Assembly: GCA_003211275.1 (NCBI GenBank)
Contig: QCTE01000008.1
Span: 1 to 54,105 of the forward strand
Direction: 5' to 3'
Length of the DNA stretch: 54,105 bases
From: Synechococcus sp. AG-673-A03
Lineage (GTDB): Bacteria > Cyanobacteriota > Cyanobacteriia > PCC-6307 > Cyanobiaceae
This document shows, piece by piece, positions 8,461-16,403 of this stretch. The notes below the pieces were generated by a model. The model made no database searches and was not told where the DNA came from. It saw only the letters and a program-made list of their open reading frames with translations. The position numbers were made by a program, and so were the translations under genes. Numbering within the stretch: position 1 is the stretch's first letter; every line of letters begins with the position of its first letter.

Positions 8461-8922
8461 GTGGCCTACTGGTTGATGAAAAGTGAACCCGATGTTTACG
8501 GGATTCATCATCTTGAGCAGGAGCAGACAACTCTCTGGGACGGGATTCGCAATTACCAGGCGCGTAATTTCATGCGCTCGATGGCTGTTGGTGATCAGGC
8601 CTTCTTCTATCACTCCAATTGCAAGCCCCCTGGGATCATCGGCCTGATGGAGGTCACGGAAACAGGACTGGTGGATCCCACTCAATTCGATCCATCATCG
8701 AAATATCACGACCCTGCATCGAAACCCGAGGCACCACGCTGGGACTGCGTGCGTCTGGCCTATCGAGGCAGATTTCAAGACATCTTGAGTCTTGAGGACT
8801 TGCGTCAGTCCTATCAACCGGAAGAACTAGCCGTCGTTCGACGAGGCAATCGGCTGTCGATTCTTCCTGTGGATGAGCGAATCGCCCAGGACCTCCTCAA
8901 GCGACTTGGCTCAATTCAATGA
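8461..8922 (+). CDS. EVE domain-containing protein
   Basis: 153-residue EVE (PUA-like) domain protein. Visible signatures are YWLMKSEPDVYGIHHL at the start, LWDGIRNYQARNFMRSM, GDQAFFYHSN, and GIIGLMEVTETGLVDPTQFD. EVE domains in other organisms bind modified bases in DNA or RNA; the ligand here cannot be read from sequence. The GTG start at 8461 gives the canonical N-terminus with no extra residues. Its 3' end overlaps the next gene by 50 bases in another frame. Confidence 0.9.
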   Translation: MAYWLMKSEPDVYGIHHLEQEQTTLWDGIRNYQARNFMRSMAVGDQAFFYHSNCKPPGIIGLMEVTETGLVDPTQFDPSSKYHDPASKPEAPRWDCVRLAYRGRFQDILSLEDLRQSYQPEELAVVRRGNRLSILPVDERIAQDLLKRLGSIQ

Positions 8923-9679
8923 ACCAAGGGAGCGTCGCCTGACAGAGCGCATTCCTCTCACAACCATCATTCCAAGAGCCTGGATCGGTTTCAGCCAGGC
9001 TCCCTGGCGCTTTGTGGGCCTCACAGCTCTGATGCTGATCACTGTCTCAGGGCTGAGTTTGATCTCAAAGGATCTTCAGCAGGGGGAAGGCTGGTGGCAG
9101 TCAACCATCAGCGATGTTCTCTTTGTTGCAACCATTCCCACGACGCTTTTACCAGTCGTGGCCTTGCTGCGTCTGGCCGACCAACTCCTTCCTTCGATCC
9201 AGGCGACACAACAGGACGAGCCTGCCCAAGAGCGTCAACGACTGCGATGGATCTTCCGACAAACAGCTGCCCTAGTGCTGCTGGAAGGGGTGATCTTGAT
9301 CGGAGGCCTGAACACAATCAGGATCATCGGTGCACTGATTGCCAGGCAGAGCGGAGTGCTCTCTGCTCTGATTCTGATCACTGGAGCACTTGCCCTGAGC
9401 CTCTGGGCCCTGAGCCAGATCCTGGCCCTTCCACTTCTGATCCATCACGGTCACCGTCCACTGGCAGCGATGGAACACAGTCGCCGGCTGGTTCAGACCA
9501 ATCGGCTGAAAGTTCTGGCTCTGCTTGGTCTGTTGATCGGCGTCAACCTGATTGGCCTGATGGGGGCCTTCCTAGGCCTGCTGCTGAGTCTTCCCTTCAG
9601 CGCCTTACTGCTGATGGCAAGTTGCCGGACTCAGACGCCCTGGGTCAGGGATTCTCGGCGGAACATGTTGCCCACATAA
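8873..9679 (+). CDS. Hypothetical multi-pass membrane protein
   Basis: 268-residue integral membrane protein with no recognised catalytic motif. A ~45-residue polar N-terminus is followed by about six hydrophobic segments: FVGLTALMLITVSGLSLI, the VLFVATIPTTLLPVVALL region, LVLLEGVILIGGLN, a long ALILITGALALSLWALSQIL stretch, and LLGLLIGVNLIGLMG with the adjoining FLGLLLSLPFSALLLM. The layout resembles bacterial membrane proteins of unknown function with a repeated hydrophobic core. The ATG at 8873 overlaps the EVE gene by 50 bases; a later start near the first helix is possible. The 3' end overlaps the convergent DUF2811 gene by 49 bases. Confidence 0.7.
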   Translation: MSESPRTSSSDLAQFNEPRERRLTERIPLTTIIPRAWIGFSQAPWRFVGLTALMLITVSGLSLISKDLQQGEGWWQSTISDVLFVATIPTTLLPVVALLRLADQLLPSIQATQQDEPAQERQRLRWIFRQTAALVLLEGVILIGGLNTIRIIGALIARQSGVLSALILITGALALSLWALSQILALPLLIHHGHRPLAAMEHSRRLVQTNRLKVLALLGLLIGVNLIGLMGAFLGLLLSLPFSALLLMASCRTQTPWVRDSRRNMLPT

Positions 9680-9921
9680 AGGCGCGTGATTTCTCTTGAC
9701 TCCACTCCGTGCTGAATCAGGAATCCGGCCAGAGCAGCCTGAACAAGGCGGTATTGATCCCAGTTCGGGCAGCGCTCAATGAACTCAACCATGGCTTGTT
9801 GCAGGGGCTGAGGAAGCTCGGACTGAAAGCTCACTGCTGACTCCTCAGAAGCAGTGGATGCCTCGACAACCTGGTCTGGTGCTGATGCTTGAGCCTGCTG
9901 TAACTGATCGGCCAACTGCAT
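9631..9921 (-). CDS. DUF2811 family protein
   Basis: 96-residue protein. The C-terminal 60 residues match the small cyanobacterial DUF2811 family (VSFQSELPQPLQQAMVEFIE, CPNWDQYRLVQAALAGFLIQ, SREITRLYVGNMF). The N-terminal ~30 residues are Gln/Ala/Glu-rich and low in complexity. Function is unknown. ATG 9921 is chosen; a TTG at 9972 would add 17 residues. It is convergent with the membrane-protein gene, and the two coding ends overlap by 49 bases. Confidence 0.75.
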   Translation of the reverse strand: MQLADQLQQAQASAPDQVVEASTASEESAVSFQSELPQPLQQAMVEFIERCPNWDQYRLVQAALAGFLIQHGVESREITRLYVGNMFRRESLTQGV

Positions 9922-10112
9922 GCAAACGCTTCGAATGCCAACTAGTTCTCCACAGATGCCCGCCCGAGTCAAGAAGTAGCTCAGGAGCCATTCCCACGGA
10001 CTCTCCCAGTGAGACTTCAGCCACCAGAACCGTTTCCAGCAAATGATCTCCTCACATAGTCGCGAAAGAGCCCTCGGCGTGATTCGTCAACCAAAACCGA
10101 CCCCTGAATGAG

Positions 10113-10167
10113 GTTTTCCACAGACATCGGCCATACCAACTCAAACGCTCTGAAGTCTGTGGAAAAC
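10113..10167. repeat. 13-bp inverted repeat containing two exact DnaA-type boxes
   Basis: GTTTTCCACAGAC at 10113-10125 and its exact reverse complement at 10155-10167, 29 bases apart. Each arm contains TTTTCCACA, the 9-mer known as the cyanobacterial DnaA box. The arms face each other. As RNA it could also form a long-loop hairpin. Confidence 0.7.
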
Positions 10168-10195
10168 GCCCCTGCAAGCGTGGGAAATGCCGGGG

Positions 10196-10219
10196 AAAAT
10201 CAATGAAGGGCCATTGATT
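10196..10219 (-). terminator. Terminator of the rpoZ-DUF1818 operon
   Basis: Perfect 8-bp stem (10198-10205 with 10212-10219, 6-base loop). On the minus strand it ends in a short run of four T residues (10199-10196), just past the DUF1818 stop at 10227. Confidence 0.6.
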
Positions 10220-10226
10220 AGCTGCT

Positions 10227-10607
10227 CTAATCTTTACTGCTGTCCCACACCGTTCTCATCGCCTCGGCAATGGCCTGCGCAGCAGGGTCAGGCCAGCAGA
10301 CCTCCAGACCACGAGCCTGGACACCATCACCGCTGCAGACGCCTCGAATCGACCAGCGCGAACGATCACCTTCAAGGCAAGCCCACCAACTGCCACGCTC
10401 CAGTTCGACAGTGATCGATTCCTCAGGCATGAGCTGATCGCAAATAGAGCGATGTTGATCCGTCAGATCAGCGATCAGTGAAGCCAGCTCGCAGGCCTCA
10501 CTCTCCTTGAGTTCGAGAGCCCAGTGTTCTCCTCCAATCAGAACGGAAAACACTGAGCGGGACGGGTCCCTGGACAATCTCCAGCCGGGGCCCTCCTGTT
10601 GAATCAT
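10227..10607 (-). CDS. DUF1818 family protein
   Basis: 126-residue cyanobacterial protein of unknown function. It opens with [20 protein letters not shown] and continues with [38 protein letters not shown] and [18 protein letters not shown]. These match the conserved blocks of DUF1818. No signal peptide or membrane helix is visible, so it is probably cytosolic. Its ATG overlaps the rpoZ stop (ATGA), so the two genes are very likely translated from one message. Confidence 0.85.
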   Translation of the reverse strand: MIQQEGPGWRLSRDPSRSVFSVLIGGEHWALELKESEACELASLIADLTDQHRSICDQLMPEESITVELERGSWWACLEGDRSRWSIRGVCSGDGVQARGLEVCWPDPAAQAIAEAMRTVWDSSKD

Positions 10608-10831
10608 CCAGGAAGGAGATCGGGCTGATCCTGTTCGTCACTCAGTTCAACGATGGCGCGCTGCACAGGCTTCACGCTGGACTCTTCAAGCAGACCATCG
10701 AAGTCGTCGAAGCGACGCTGCTTGGCACGGAAAGCAATCCGAACAGTCGTCAGATAACGATTGCTGGACTGACGGATCAGGCTTTCACCGCGCTTGGCGA
10801 GATCCTGATGATCGACTCCGGCAGAGAGCAT
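10604..10831 (-). CDS. rpoZ: DNA-directed RNA polymerase omega subunit
   Basis: 75-residue cyanobacterial omega subunit, which helps assemble RNA polymerase around beta'. The family pattern is seen in [20 protein letters not shown], followed by [14 protein letters not shown] and [17 protein letters not shown] 10831 gives the usual [11 protein letters not shown] start; the frame stays open upstream but that part overlaps the neighbouring gene. It is followed by DUF1818 with an ATGA overlap. Confidence 0.9.
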   Translation of the reverse strand: MLSAGVDHQDLAKRGESLIRQSSNRYLTTVRIAFRAKQRRFDDFDGLLEESSVKPVQRAIVELSDEQDQPDLLPG

Positions 10832-10856
10832 GCCAACAACGCAATAGAACTGGATT

Positions 10857-11141
10857 CTAAGTGAGCAGATCGCTGTGGAAAGGAACATGCATTGGATAGC
10901 TGCGTTGCGGACGCCCTGGAACCCTCAGAACGATCTGGCGACCCAGCCCCATCGCTGCCAGCGGTCGACGTAAGTAACTGAGTAGTGCACTGACCTCCTC
11001 CAGGTGCTGCGCATCCACACACTCGATGCGGATGCTGCCCCAGCTGCGTGACATCCTGCAATCTCGAAGCGGTTCGAGCTCAGCCTCGATCTGCGGTTCC
11101 TCCCGATAAAAGGAAAACACCAGCCTTCTTAAGCGATCCAT
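10857..11141 (-). CDS. Conserved hypothetical protein, 94 residues
   Basis: Small soluble protein with no recognised function. It opens [20 protein letters not shown] and has a strand-helix pattern ([20 protein letters not shown], then [12 protein letters not shown]). It ends [13 protein letters not shown]. It sits 25 bases upstream of rpoZ on the same strand and is divergent from the Hsp70-like gene, with 45 bases between the two starts. ATG 11141 is favoured, since the longer frame would run into the Hsp70-like gene. Confidence 0.65.
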   Translation of the reverse strand: MDRLRRLVFSFYREEPQIEAELEPLRDCRMSRSWGSIRIECVDAQHLEEVSALLSYLRRPLAAMGLGRQIVLRVPGRPQRSYPMHVPFHSDLLT

Positions 11142-11186
11142 CGTTGCTCCCCGTAGCCTCGACCTGACTCCAACCTGCCCATAGCG

Positions 11187-12824
11187 GTGGTTCAGCCCCT
11201 CGCTGCCGAACAAAACCTTCAGGTTTCCGACGCGTCTTACAACGTCGGCACCCTGGCGATCGACCTGGGAAGCACCACCACGGTGGTGGCGTTTCAGTCT
11301 GCTGAGCGATCTGAAGTGGATCTGCTCGATCTACCTGCCATTACCCGTGAGACAGGAGCGATCCCATCGCTGATCTGGGCGGAGGATGCGGTCTCAGGTC
11401 CTGCGCTGGTAGGGCTTGAGGTGCTGGAAAACGGGCTGCATGAACACGATGCCCCTCAGCTCCATCGCGACTTCAAGCGTTGGATCGGGATGGCCTCAGA
11501 TCCGCAGAGTGCCGAGAGACGGCTCAGCCCGGAACAAGCTGGTGCGCGGCTTCTGACTGAAATCTGGAAGCGGATGCCACCTGAACTCAGCATCGAGCGC
11601 CTGGTGCTGACAGCCCCCGTGGATCAGGGCTCCGGCTATCGCGACTGGCTTCTTAAAGCCTGCGAACCGATGCAGGTTGCAGAGATCGCCCTGGTGGACG
11701 AGCCAACGGCAGCTGCACTCGGGGCTGGTCTAGAAGCTGGATCCAAGCTTTTAGTGGTCGATCTCGGCGGAGGAACTCTGGATCTGTCCCTGGTCGCTCT
11801 CGAAGGAGGTGAAGGTCGAGCTGCTCCAGTGGCCCAGCTGCTTCGCTTCCGCGGCCAGGACCTCACCAATAGCCGTCAGACACTGCGTCAGGCCAAAGTG
11901 CTCGGCAAAGCCGGCATCAACCTCGGTGGCAGGGATCTTGATCGCTGGATTCTCGACGAACTCTGTCCAGAGGGCCTACCGGAAGAAGGCAATGGTCTGA
12001 TGGCACTGCTGAATGCGGCGGAACGCCTCAAATGTCGCCTTAGCGATCCCGATATCCCCAATCGGGAGAGCCTCACGGAAACAGCCAATGGCCAGGATCT
12101 GGACGCGCCGGGCAAGCTCTCGATGGATCGACACAAGTTCAGTCGACTGCTCCAGGATCGAGGGCTGTTTGATGCCCTTGAAGGACTGCTCAGCAAGACC
12201 CTGCGTGATGCGGAACTCAATGGCTGTCCTGCCGAAAATCTCGACGCTGTGGTGGTGGTCGGAGGTGGCGCCCATCTACCCCAGCTGCGCGATTGGCTCA
12301 CCGAGAAGCTTTCGCCCACACCACTGCTGACACCGCCGCCGATGGAGGCGGTTGCCTGCGGCGCCCTGAGCCTCACTCCAGGAGTTCGCATGCAGGACCT
12401 GCTGCAGCGCGGAATCTCACTGCGCTGCTGGAACCAACGCAGCAACACCCATCACTGGCATCCCCTGTTTCTACCCGGTCAGCCCTGGCCCTCCAGCAAG
12501 CCGTTGGAATTGATCTTGAGCGCCAGTGGTCCAGACCAGCAGTCAGTTGAGCTGGTGCTTGGAGAGTCCAGGGGGGAGACGAGACATGAAGTGGTGATGG
12601 TCAACGGACTGCCCAAGGTCATTGAAAAAAACGATGGCTGGGATGACGTCACAAGGCGGCCGGACACCGCTTGTGAGCTCCCCCTGGACCCTCCTGGACA
12701 ACCTGGAGAAGACTGCTTGAGACTGCGTTTCCATCTGAATGATCAGGCGGAACTGATCCTGGAGGGAGAGGATCTGCGGACCGGAGAAAGCCTGGACCCA
12801 AGACCACTCGGGACCGTGCGGTGA
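11187..12824 (+). CDS. Hsp70/DnaK-like ATPase, divergent
   Basis: 545-residue actin-fold ATPase of the Hsp70 superfamily. Nucleotide-binding motifs are clear: LAIDLGSTTTVVAF (phosphate 1), ALVDEPTAAALGAG, LLVVDLGGGTLDLSLV (phosphate 2) and VVVVGGGAHLPQLRDWL (adenosine). The C-terminal part from about residue 400 is shorter and more divergent than DnaK's substrate domain and lacks a clear helical lid, so it is unlikely to be the housekeeping DnaK. The GTG start at 11187 is best supported. The membrane-anchored gene at 12898 follows and may work with it. Confidence 0.88.
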   Translation: MVQPLAAEQNLQVSDASYNVGTLAIDLGSTTTVVAFQSAERSEVDLLDLPAITRETGAIPSLIWAEDAVSGPALVGLEVLENGLHEHDAPQLHRDFKRWIGMASDPQSAERRLSPEQAGARLLTEIWKRMPPELSIERLVLTAPVDQGSGYRDWLLKACEPMQVAEIALVDEPTAAALGAGLEAGSKLLVVDLGGGTLDLSLVALEGGEGRAAPVAQLLRFRGQDLTNSRQTLRQAKVLGKAGINLGGRDLDRWILDELCPEGLPEEGNGLMALLNAAERLKCRLSDPDIPNRESLTETANGQDLDAPGKLSMDRHKFSRLLQDRGLFDALEGLLSKTLRDAELNGCPAENLDAVVVVGGGAHLPQLRDWLTEKLSPTPLLTPPPMEAVACGALSLTPGVRMQDLLQRGISLRCWNQRSNTHHWHPLFLPGQPWPSSKPLELILSASGPDQQSVELVLGESRGETRHEVVMVNGLPKVIEKNDGWDDVTRRPDTACELPLDPPGQPGEDCLRLRFHLNDQAELILEGEDLRTGESLDPRPLGTVR

Positions 12825-12897
12825 TCACGCCGTCCACAAAGACGTGTGTGTTCGCGACAACATTCATAGAAAGGTGTCTGTCGTTCCCTGACCACCC

Positions 12898-13743
12898 TTG
12901 GCGCTGCGTCGCCATCTCCCAAGGTTTTGGCTGATCGTCACACTGGGTGGCGTCGCAGCCCTCTGTGGTTATGCGTACTGGTGGGAACAGCAGTTACCGG
13001 GTCGCCTGCGTGAAGCAGCTTCAAGGGGAGATCTTGAGGCCTGCCTGCGCTATGGCGAACAGCTGGCAGCACTGCGATGGCTGGACCGGGAAGCACCCAG
13101 TGAGCAGGCGGTCTGCCGTCGACGTCAAGCTGAACTTGCCTGGGAACAAGGCGACAGCAACCAAGCACTCAACCTGCAGTCACAGCTTGTTAATTCGAAT
13201 GTGGGCAGTGAAGAGCAGCGACAGAGAGATCGATCCAGATTGCTCCAGTGGCGTCAGACCCTGCGCGAGCGGGCACTGGATCAGTTCCGAGCGGGAGATC
13301 TCGAACAGGCCCTCATCACTCTCAGGCCTCTGGAACAAAAGGGTCAAAGGCCGGGGACACAGCTGAGCGACAGCCTGCGCGAGACCTGGAACCGCAACAA
13401 AGTCGATCATGAGCGGCTGAGGGACAAAGTGCAACGACAGCAGTGGTGGGAAGCACTAAGCGTGCTGAATCAACTGGACCACCCGTGGTGGCAGACCCAT
13501 GCCCTACCTCTTCGCAGACAGGTGGAGGAAGCCATCCAGAATCTGCGCGATCGGCAGGAACATCACAGCCATGGGGCTCTACCCGCTCACACGGTGGATC
13601 CTGAACGCCTGAATACAGCTGTCGAAGAGCGGCTGTCCAGCGGCATGGATCCGTGGAGTGCCTTCGTTGCCGGGTGTGCTGATCTGGGCGGCGTTCTGGT
13701 TGAGGAAGGACCGGAGAGCCTCTGCAAGGCGAAGAGACGATGA
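12898..13743 (+). CDS. Hypothetical protein with one N-terminal membrane helix and helical repeats
   Basis: 281-residue protein not assigned to a named family. Residues ~10-27 (FWLIVTLGGVAALCGYAY) form a single membrane anchor. The rest is helical and rich in Arg, Gln, Leu and Trp, with TPR-like units such as EAASRGDLEACLRYGEQL, ERALDQFRAGDLEQALITL and QQWWEALSVLNQLDHPWW. The start appears to be TTG 12898; no ATG fits upstream of the helix. It lies 73 bases after the Hsp70-like gene, which suggests a chaperone/adaptor pair. That is inference from context. Confidence 0.7.
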   Translation: MALRRHLPRFWLIVTLGGVAALCGYAYWWEQQLPGRLREAASRGDLEACLRYGEQLAALRWLDREAPSEQAVCRRRQAELAWEQGDSNQALNLQSQLVNSNVGSEEQRQRDRSRLLQWRQTLRERALDQFRAGDLEQALITLRPLEQKGQRPGTQLSDSLRETWNRNKVDHERLRDKVQRQQWWEALSVLNQLDHPWWQTHALPLRRQVEEAIQNLRDRQEHHSHGALPAHTVDPERLNTAVEERLSSGMDPWSAFVAGCADLGGVLVEEGPESLCKAKRR

Positions 13744-13765
13744 AGACCGTGAGCGGGGAGCAGAT

Positions 13766-14326
13766 TCAGTTCTCCGCCTGAACACTCCTGAGGAAAACGC
13801 CTTCTTCTCCATCTATATCCAAGAGCCTGAGCTCGATGGTTTCGCTCCGCCGCGTGGGAACGGATCGACCGCAGAAGTCAGGCTGAATCGGCAGCTCCCG
13901 ATGGCCGCGGTCCACCATCACCAGCAACATCACCCTGCGGGGCCGTCCCCAGGCCTGGATCGCTTCCAGCGCAGCACGCACAGTACGGCCGGTGAAAATC
14001 ACGTCATCGACCAACAGCACATCACGTCCTTCGACACTCACTGGCAGCTCTGTCGCCAGCACAGGCCTCATGGCCACTCGCTCGAGATCATCGCGATGGA
14101 AGGTCGGATCGAGCGTGCCCTGGGCAATCGCCTGACCGCTCTGCTCTTGAAGGAATCGCGCCAGCACTGCTGACAATTGAACGCCACGGGTAGGAATTCC
14201 CAGCAGCAGCAACTGCTCGACCTCTCCCACGCATTCAAGAACCTGTGAAGCCAGGCGCGACAGTGTTCTGCCGACGTCCTCGGCTGAAAGGATCTCGATC
14301 CGCTCACTGTTCCCAGACGTCACCAT
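13766..14326 (-). CDS. pyrR: PyrR: pyrimidine operon regulator / uracil phosphoribosyltransferase
   Basis: 186-residue type I phosphoribosyltransferase. The PRPP-binding loop VLLVDDVIFTGRTVRAAL is textbook. The N-terminal EILSAEDVGRTLSRLASQV and the C-terminal DRGHRELPIQPDFCGRSVPT also match PyrR. In relatives it binds pyr mRNA to control attenuation and has weak UPRT activity; no pyr target genes lie next to it here. It is convergent with the 12898 gene and divergent from gpmI. Confidence 0.92.
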   Translation of the reverse strand: MVTSGNSERIEILSAEDVGRTLSRLASQVLECVGEVEQLLLLGIPTRGVQLSAVLARFLQEQSGQAIAQGTLDPTFHRDDLERVAMRPVLATELPVSVEGRDVLLVDDVIFTGRTVRAALEAIQAWGRPRRVMLLVMVDRGHRELPIQPDFCGRSVPTRRSETIELRLLDIDGEEGVFLRSVQAEN

Positions 14327-14475
14327 GACCGATGAAGTGAGATAGCTGACTGTATGTCGGATATCACCTGCCAGATCCGCAAAAGCTGACCATCGTCAGC
14401 AAAGGAGTTCACCAGGGGCGGGATCCGGGGGTAACTTGTGAATCTAGAGAAGGCCTTAAGAACGGATAGAGCTGA

Positions 14476-16107
14476 GTGAACGTTGCCGATCGCCATACAG
14501 GACGACCAAGCAGGGAGCGATCCATTGCTCCGGTTGTTCTGGCGATCCTGGACGGGTGGGGCGAGCGCAGCGATGCCAACCACAACGCCATCCGAGCCGC
14601 CAGTACTCCCGTCATCGATGCGCTGCGTCACGCCTACCCCCAGACGCTGATTGAGGCAAGCGGCGCCTATGTGGGATTACCCGATGGACAAATGGGCAAT
14701 TCCGAGGTCGGGCATCTCACCATCGGCGCGGGCAGGATCATCCGCCAGGAACTCGTGCGAATTGGCGACACGGTGCGCGACAACCAGTTGCGTGCCGTTC
14801 CGAAACTGCATGAACTGGCCGAACGTCTGCGTGCAAGCAACGGCACGCTTCACCTACTAGGCCTCTGCTCGGACGGTGGCGTGCACAGCCACGTGGATCA
14901 CCTGTGCGGACTGCTGCGGTGGGCAGCCGACGAAGACCTGAAACACGTTGCGATCCATGCGATCACCGATGGACGGGACACCCCCACGCAGAGTGCTCCG
15001 ATCTACTTGAAGCAGGTTGAGGACACCATCCAGTCCTGTGGAGTGGGTGAAATCGCCAGCATCTGTGGCCGTTACTGGGCGATGGACCGTGACCGGCGCT
15101 GGGAGCGCACAGCCCGCGCCCATGAACTGCTCACCTCCCCTGAGGTTCCGGTGAGCGAGCTGTCGGCGGCTGAAGTGCTGCAAGCCAGCTACGACGGCGG
15201 CACCACTGATGAATTCGTGGAACCGACGCGTCTACAAGCAACCCATCTGAACGATGGCGATGCCCTGCTGATGTTCAATTTCAGACCCGACAGGGCCCGC
15301 CAAATCATTCAGTGCCTGGCGAGGAACGACTTCGCCGATTTCGAACTCCCCAATCAACCTCAGCTGGACGTGGTCACGTTCACGCAGTACGAAGCCGGGC
15401 TGCCTGTGGAAGTGGTCTTTCCACCCGAGTCCCTTGATGACCTGCTGGGTCAGGTTGTGGCATCAAACGGACTGCGCCAGTACCGAACGGCGGAGACAGA
15501 GAAATACCCCCATGTCACCTATTTCATGAACGGTGGCGTTGAGCAGCCTCTGGAAGGAGAAGACCGTCATCTGGTGCCCTCCCCACGCGTCGCCACCTAT
15601 GACTTGGCCCCGGCCATGAACGCCGAAACCCTTACCGTGAGCTGCATCGAAGCCATCGAGAAGGGCGTTTATTCCCTGGTGGTGATCAACTACGCCAATC
15701 CAGACATGGTCGGACATACCGGCGTGATGGAGGCCGCCGTCGAAGCCATTGAGACAGTTGACCAGTGCATCGGACGGTTGCTCGATGCCGTGGGACGCAT
15801 GGGAGGAACGATGATCATCACCGCAGACCATGGCAACGCTGAGCGCATGCAAGGCGACGATGGTCAGGCCTGGACTGCACACACCACCAATCCCGTTCCT
15901 CTGGTTCTTGTGGAGGGGGAACGCAGAAAATTGCGTGGCATGGGGAATGCAATCCGCCTGCGGGATAACGGCGGGCTAGCTGACATCGCACCCACTCTTC
16001 TGCAACTGCTCGATCTCGAGAAACCCGATGCCATGACCGGCAGCACTCTGATCGAACCAATCGAGACACCTGTGCCCTCCACCGCTCGCCTGCCACAACC
16101 GGTCTGA
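14476..16107 (+). CDS. gpmI: 2,3-bisphosphoglycerate-independent phosphoglycerate mutase
   Basis: 543-residue cytosolic enzyme that interconverts 3- and 2-phosphoglycerate using two manganese ions. The metal motif [11 protein letters not shown] starts near residue 20, and the phosphorylated serine is Ser76 in [16 protein letters not shown]. Further motifs are [51 protein letters not shown] and [12 protein letters not shown] 14476 gives the usual N-terminal extension of cyanobacterial GpmI. secG follows 24 bases later and may share its message. Confidence 0.96.
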   Translation: MNVADRHTGRPSRERSIAPVVLAILDGWGERSDANHNAIRAASTPVIDALRHAYPQTLIEASGAYVGLPDGQMGNSEVGHLTIGAGRIIRQELVRIGDTVRDNQLRAVPKLHELAERLRASNGTLHLLGLCSDGGVHSHVDHLCGLLRWAADEDLKHVAIHAITDGRDTPTQSAPIYLKQVEDTIQSCGVGEIASICGRYWAMDRDRRWERTARAHELLTSPEVPVSELSAAEVLQASYDGGTTDEFVEPTRLQATHLNDGDALLMFNFRPDRARQIIQCLARNDFADFELPNQPQLDVVTFTQYEAGLPVEVVFPPESLDDLLGQVVASNGLRQYRTAETEKYPHVTYFMNGGVEQPLEGEDRHLVPSPRVATYDLAPAMNAETLTVSCIEAIEKGVYSLVVINYANPDMVGHTGVMEAAVEAIETVDQCIGRLLDAVGRMGGTMIITADHGNAERMQGDDGQAWTAHTTNPVPLVLVEGERRKLRGMGNAIRLRDNGGLADIAPTLLQLLDLEKPDAMTGSTLIEPIETPVPSTARLPQPV

Positions 16108-16131
16108 TCGGCTCGGACATAAGATCAGCCC

Positions 16132-16362
16132 ATGATTACCACCGTTCTTTCCTGGATCTGGATCGGCAGCGGCCTTTTGCTGATCCTGTTTGTGCTGCTG
16201 CACAGCCCCAAAGGTGATGGCATGGGTGGGCTTGCGGCCAGTGGTAGCACCTCGTTTACCAGTGCCAGCAGCGCTGAAGCGACCCTCAACCGCATCACCT
16301 GGACCACCCTGGCCATCTTTCTGACGCTGGCAGTGATCCTGAGTGCCGGTTGGCTGAACTAA
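16132..16362 (+). CDS. secG: SecG protein-export membrane subunit
   Basis: 76-residue SecYEG component. Two membrane helices (WIWIGSGLLLILFVLLHS and ITWTTLAIFLTLAVILSAGW) flank the conserved loop SPKGDGMGGLAASGSTSFT. Length and hairpin topology are typical of SecG. It lies just after gpmI and is convergent with the broken amt gene. Confidence 0.93.
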   Translation: MITTVLSWIWIGSGLLLILFVLLHSPKGDGMGGLAASGSTSFTSASSAEATLNRITWTTLAIFLTLAVILSAGWLN

Positions 16363-16403
16363 GTCAGCAGGACCGACAACAACAGGTCCAAGCGGTTCGA
16401 GAC

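Larger units (their letters stand above)
9922..10226. other. Gene-free stretch with DnaA-box-like inverted repeat
   Basis: 305 bases with no convincing coding frame. It holds a variant DnaA box (TTCTCCACA, 9946-9954), a perfect inverted pair of TTTTCCACA-containing 13-mers, and the terminator of the rpoZ operon. DUF2811 reads leftward from its left edge. Confidence 0.6.

Noticed and set aside
13658-14173. 171-codon plus-strand frame over pyrR
   Set aside because: Antisense to pyrR, which has the full PRPP loop; the plus-frame product is His/Gln-rich noise.
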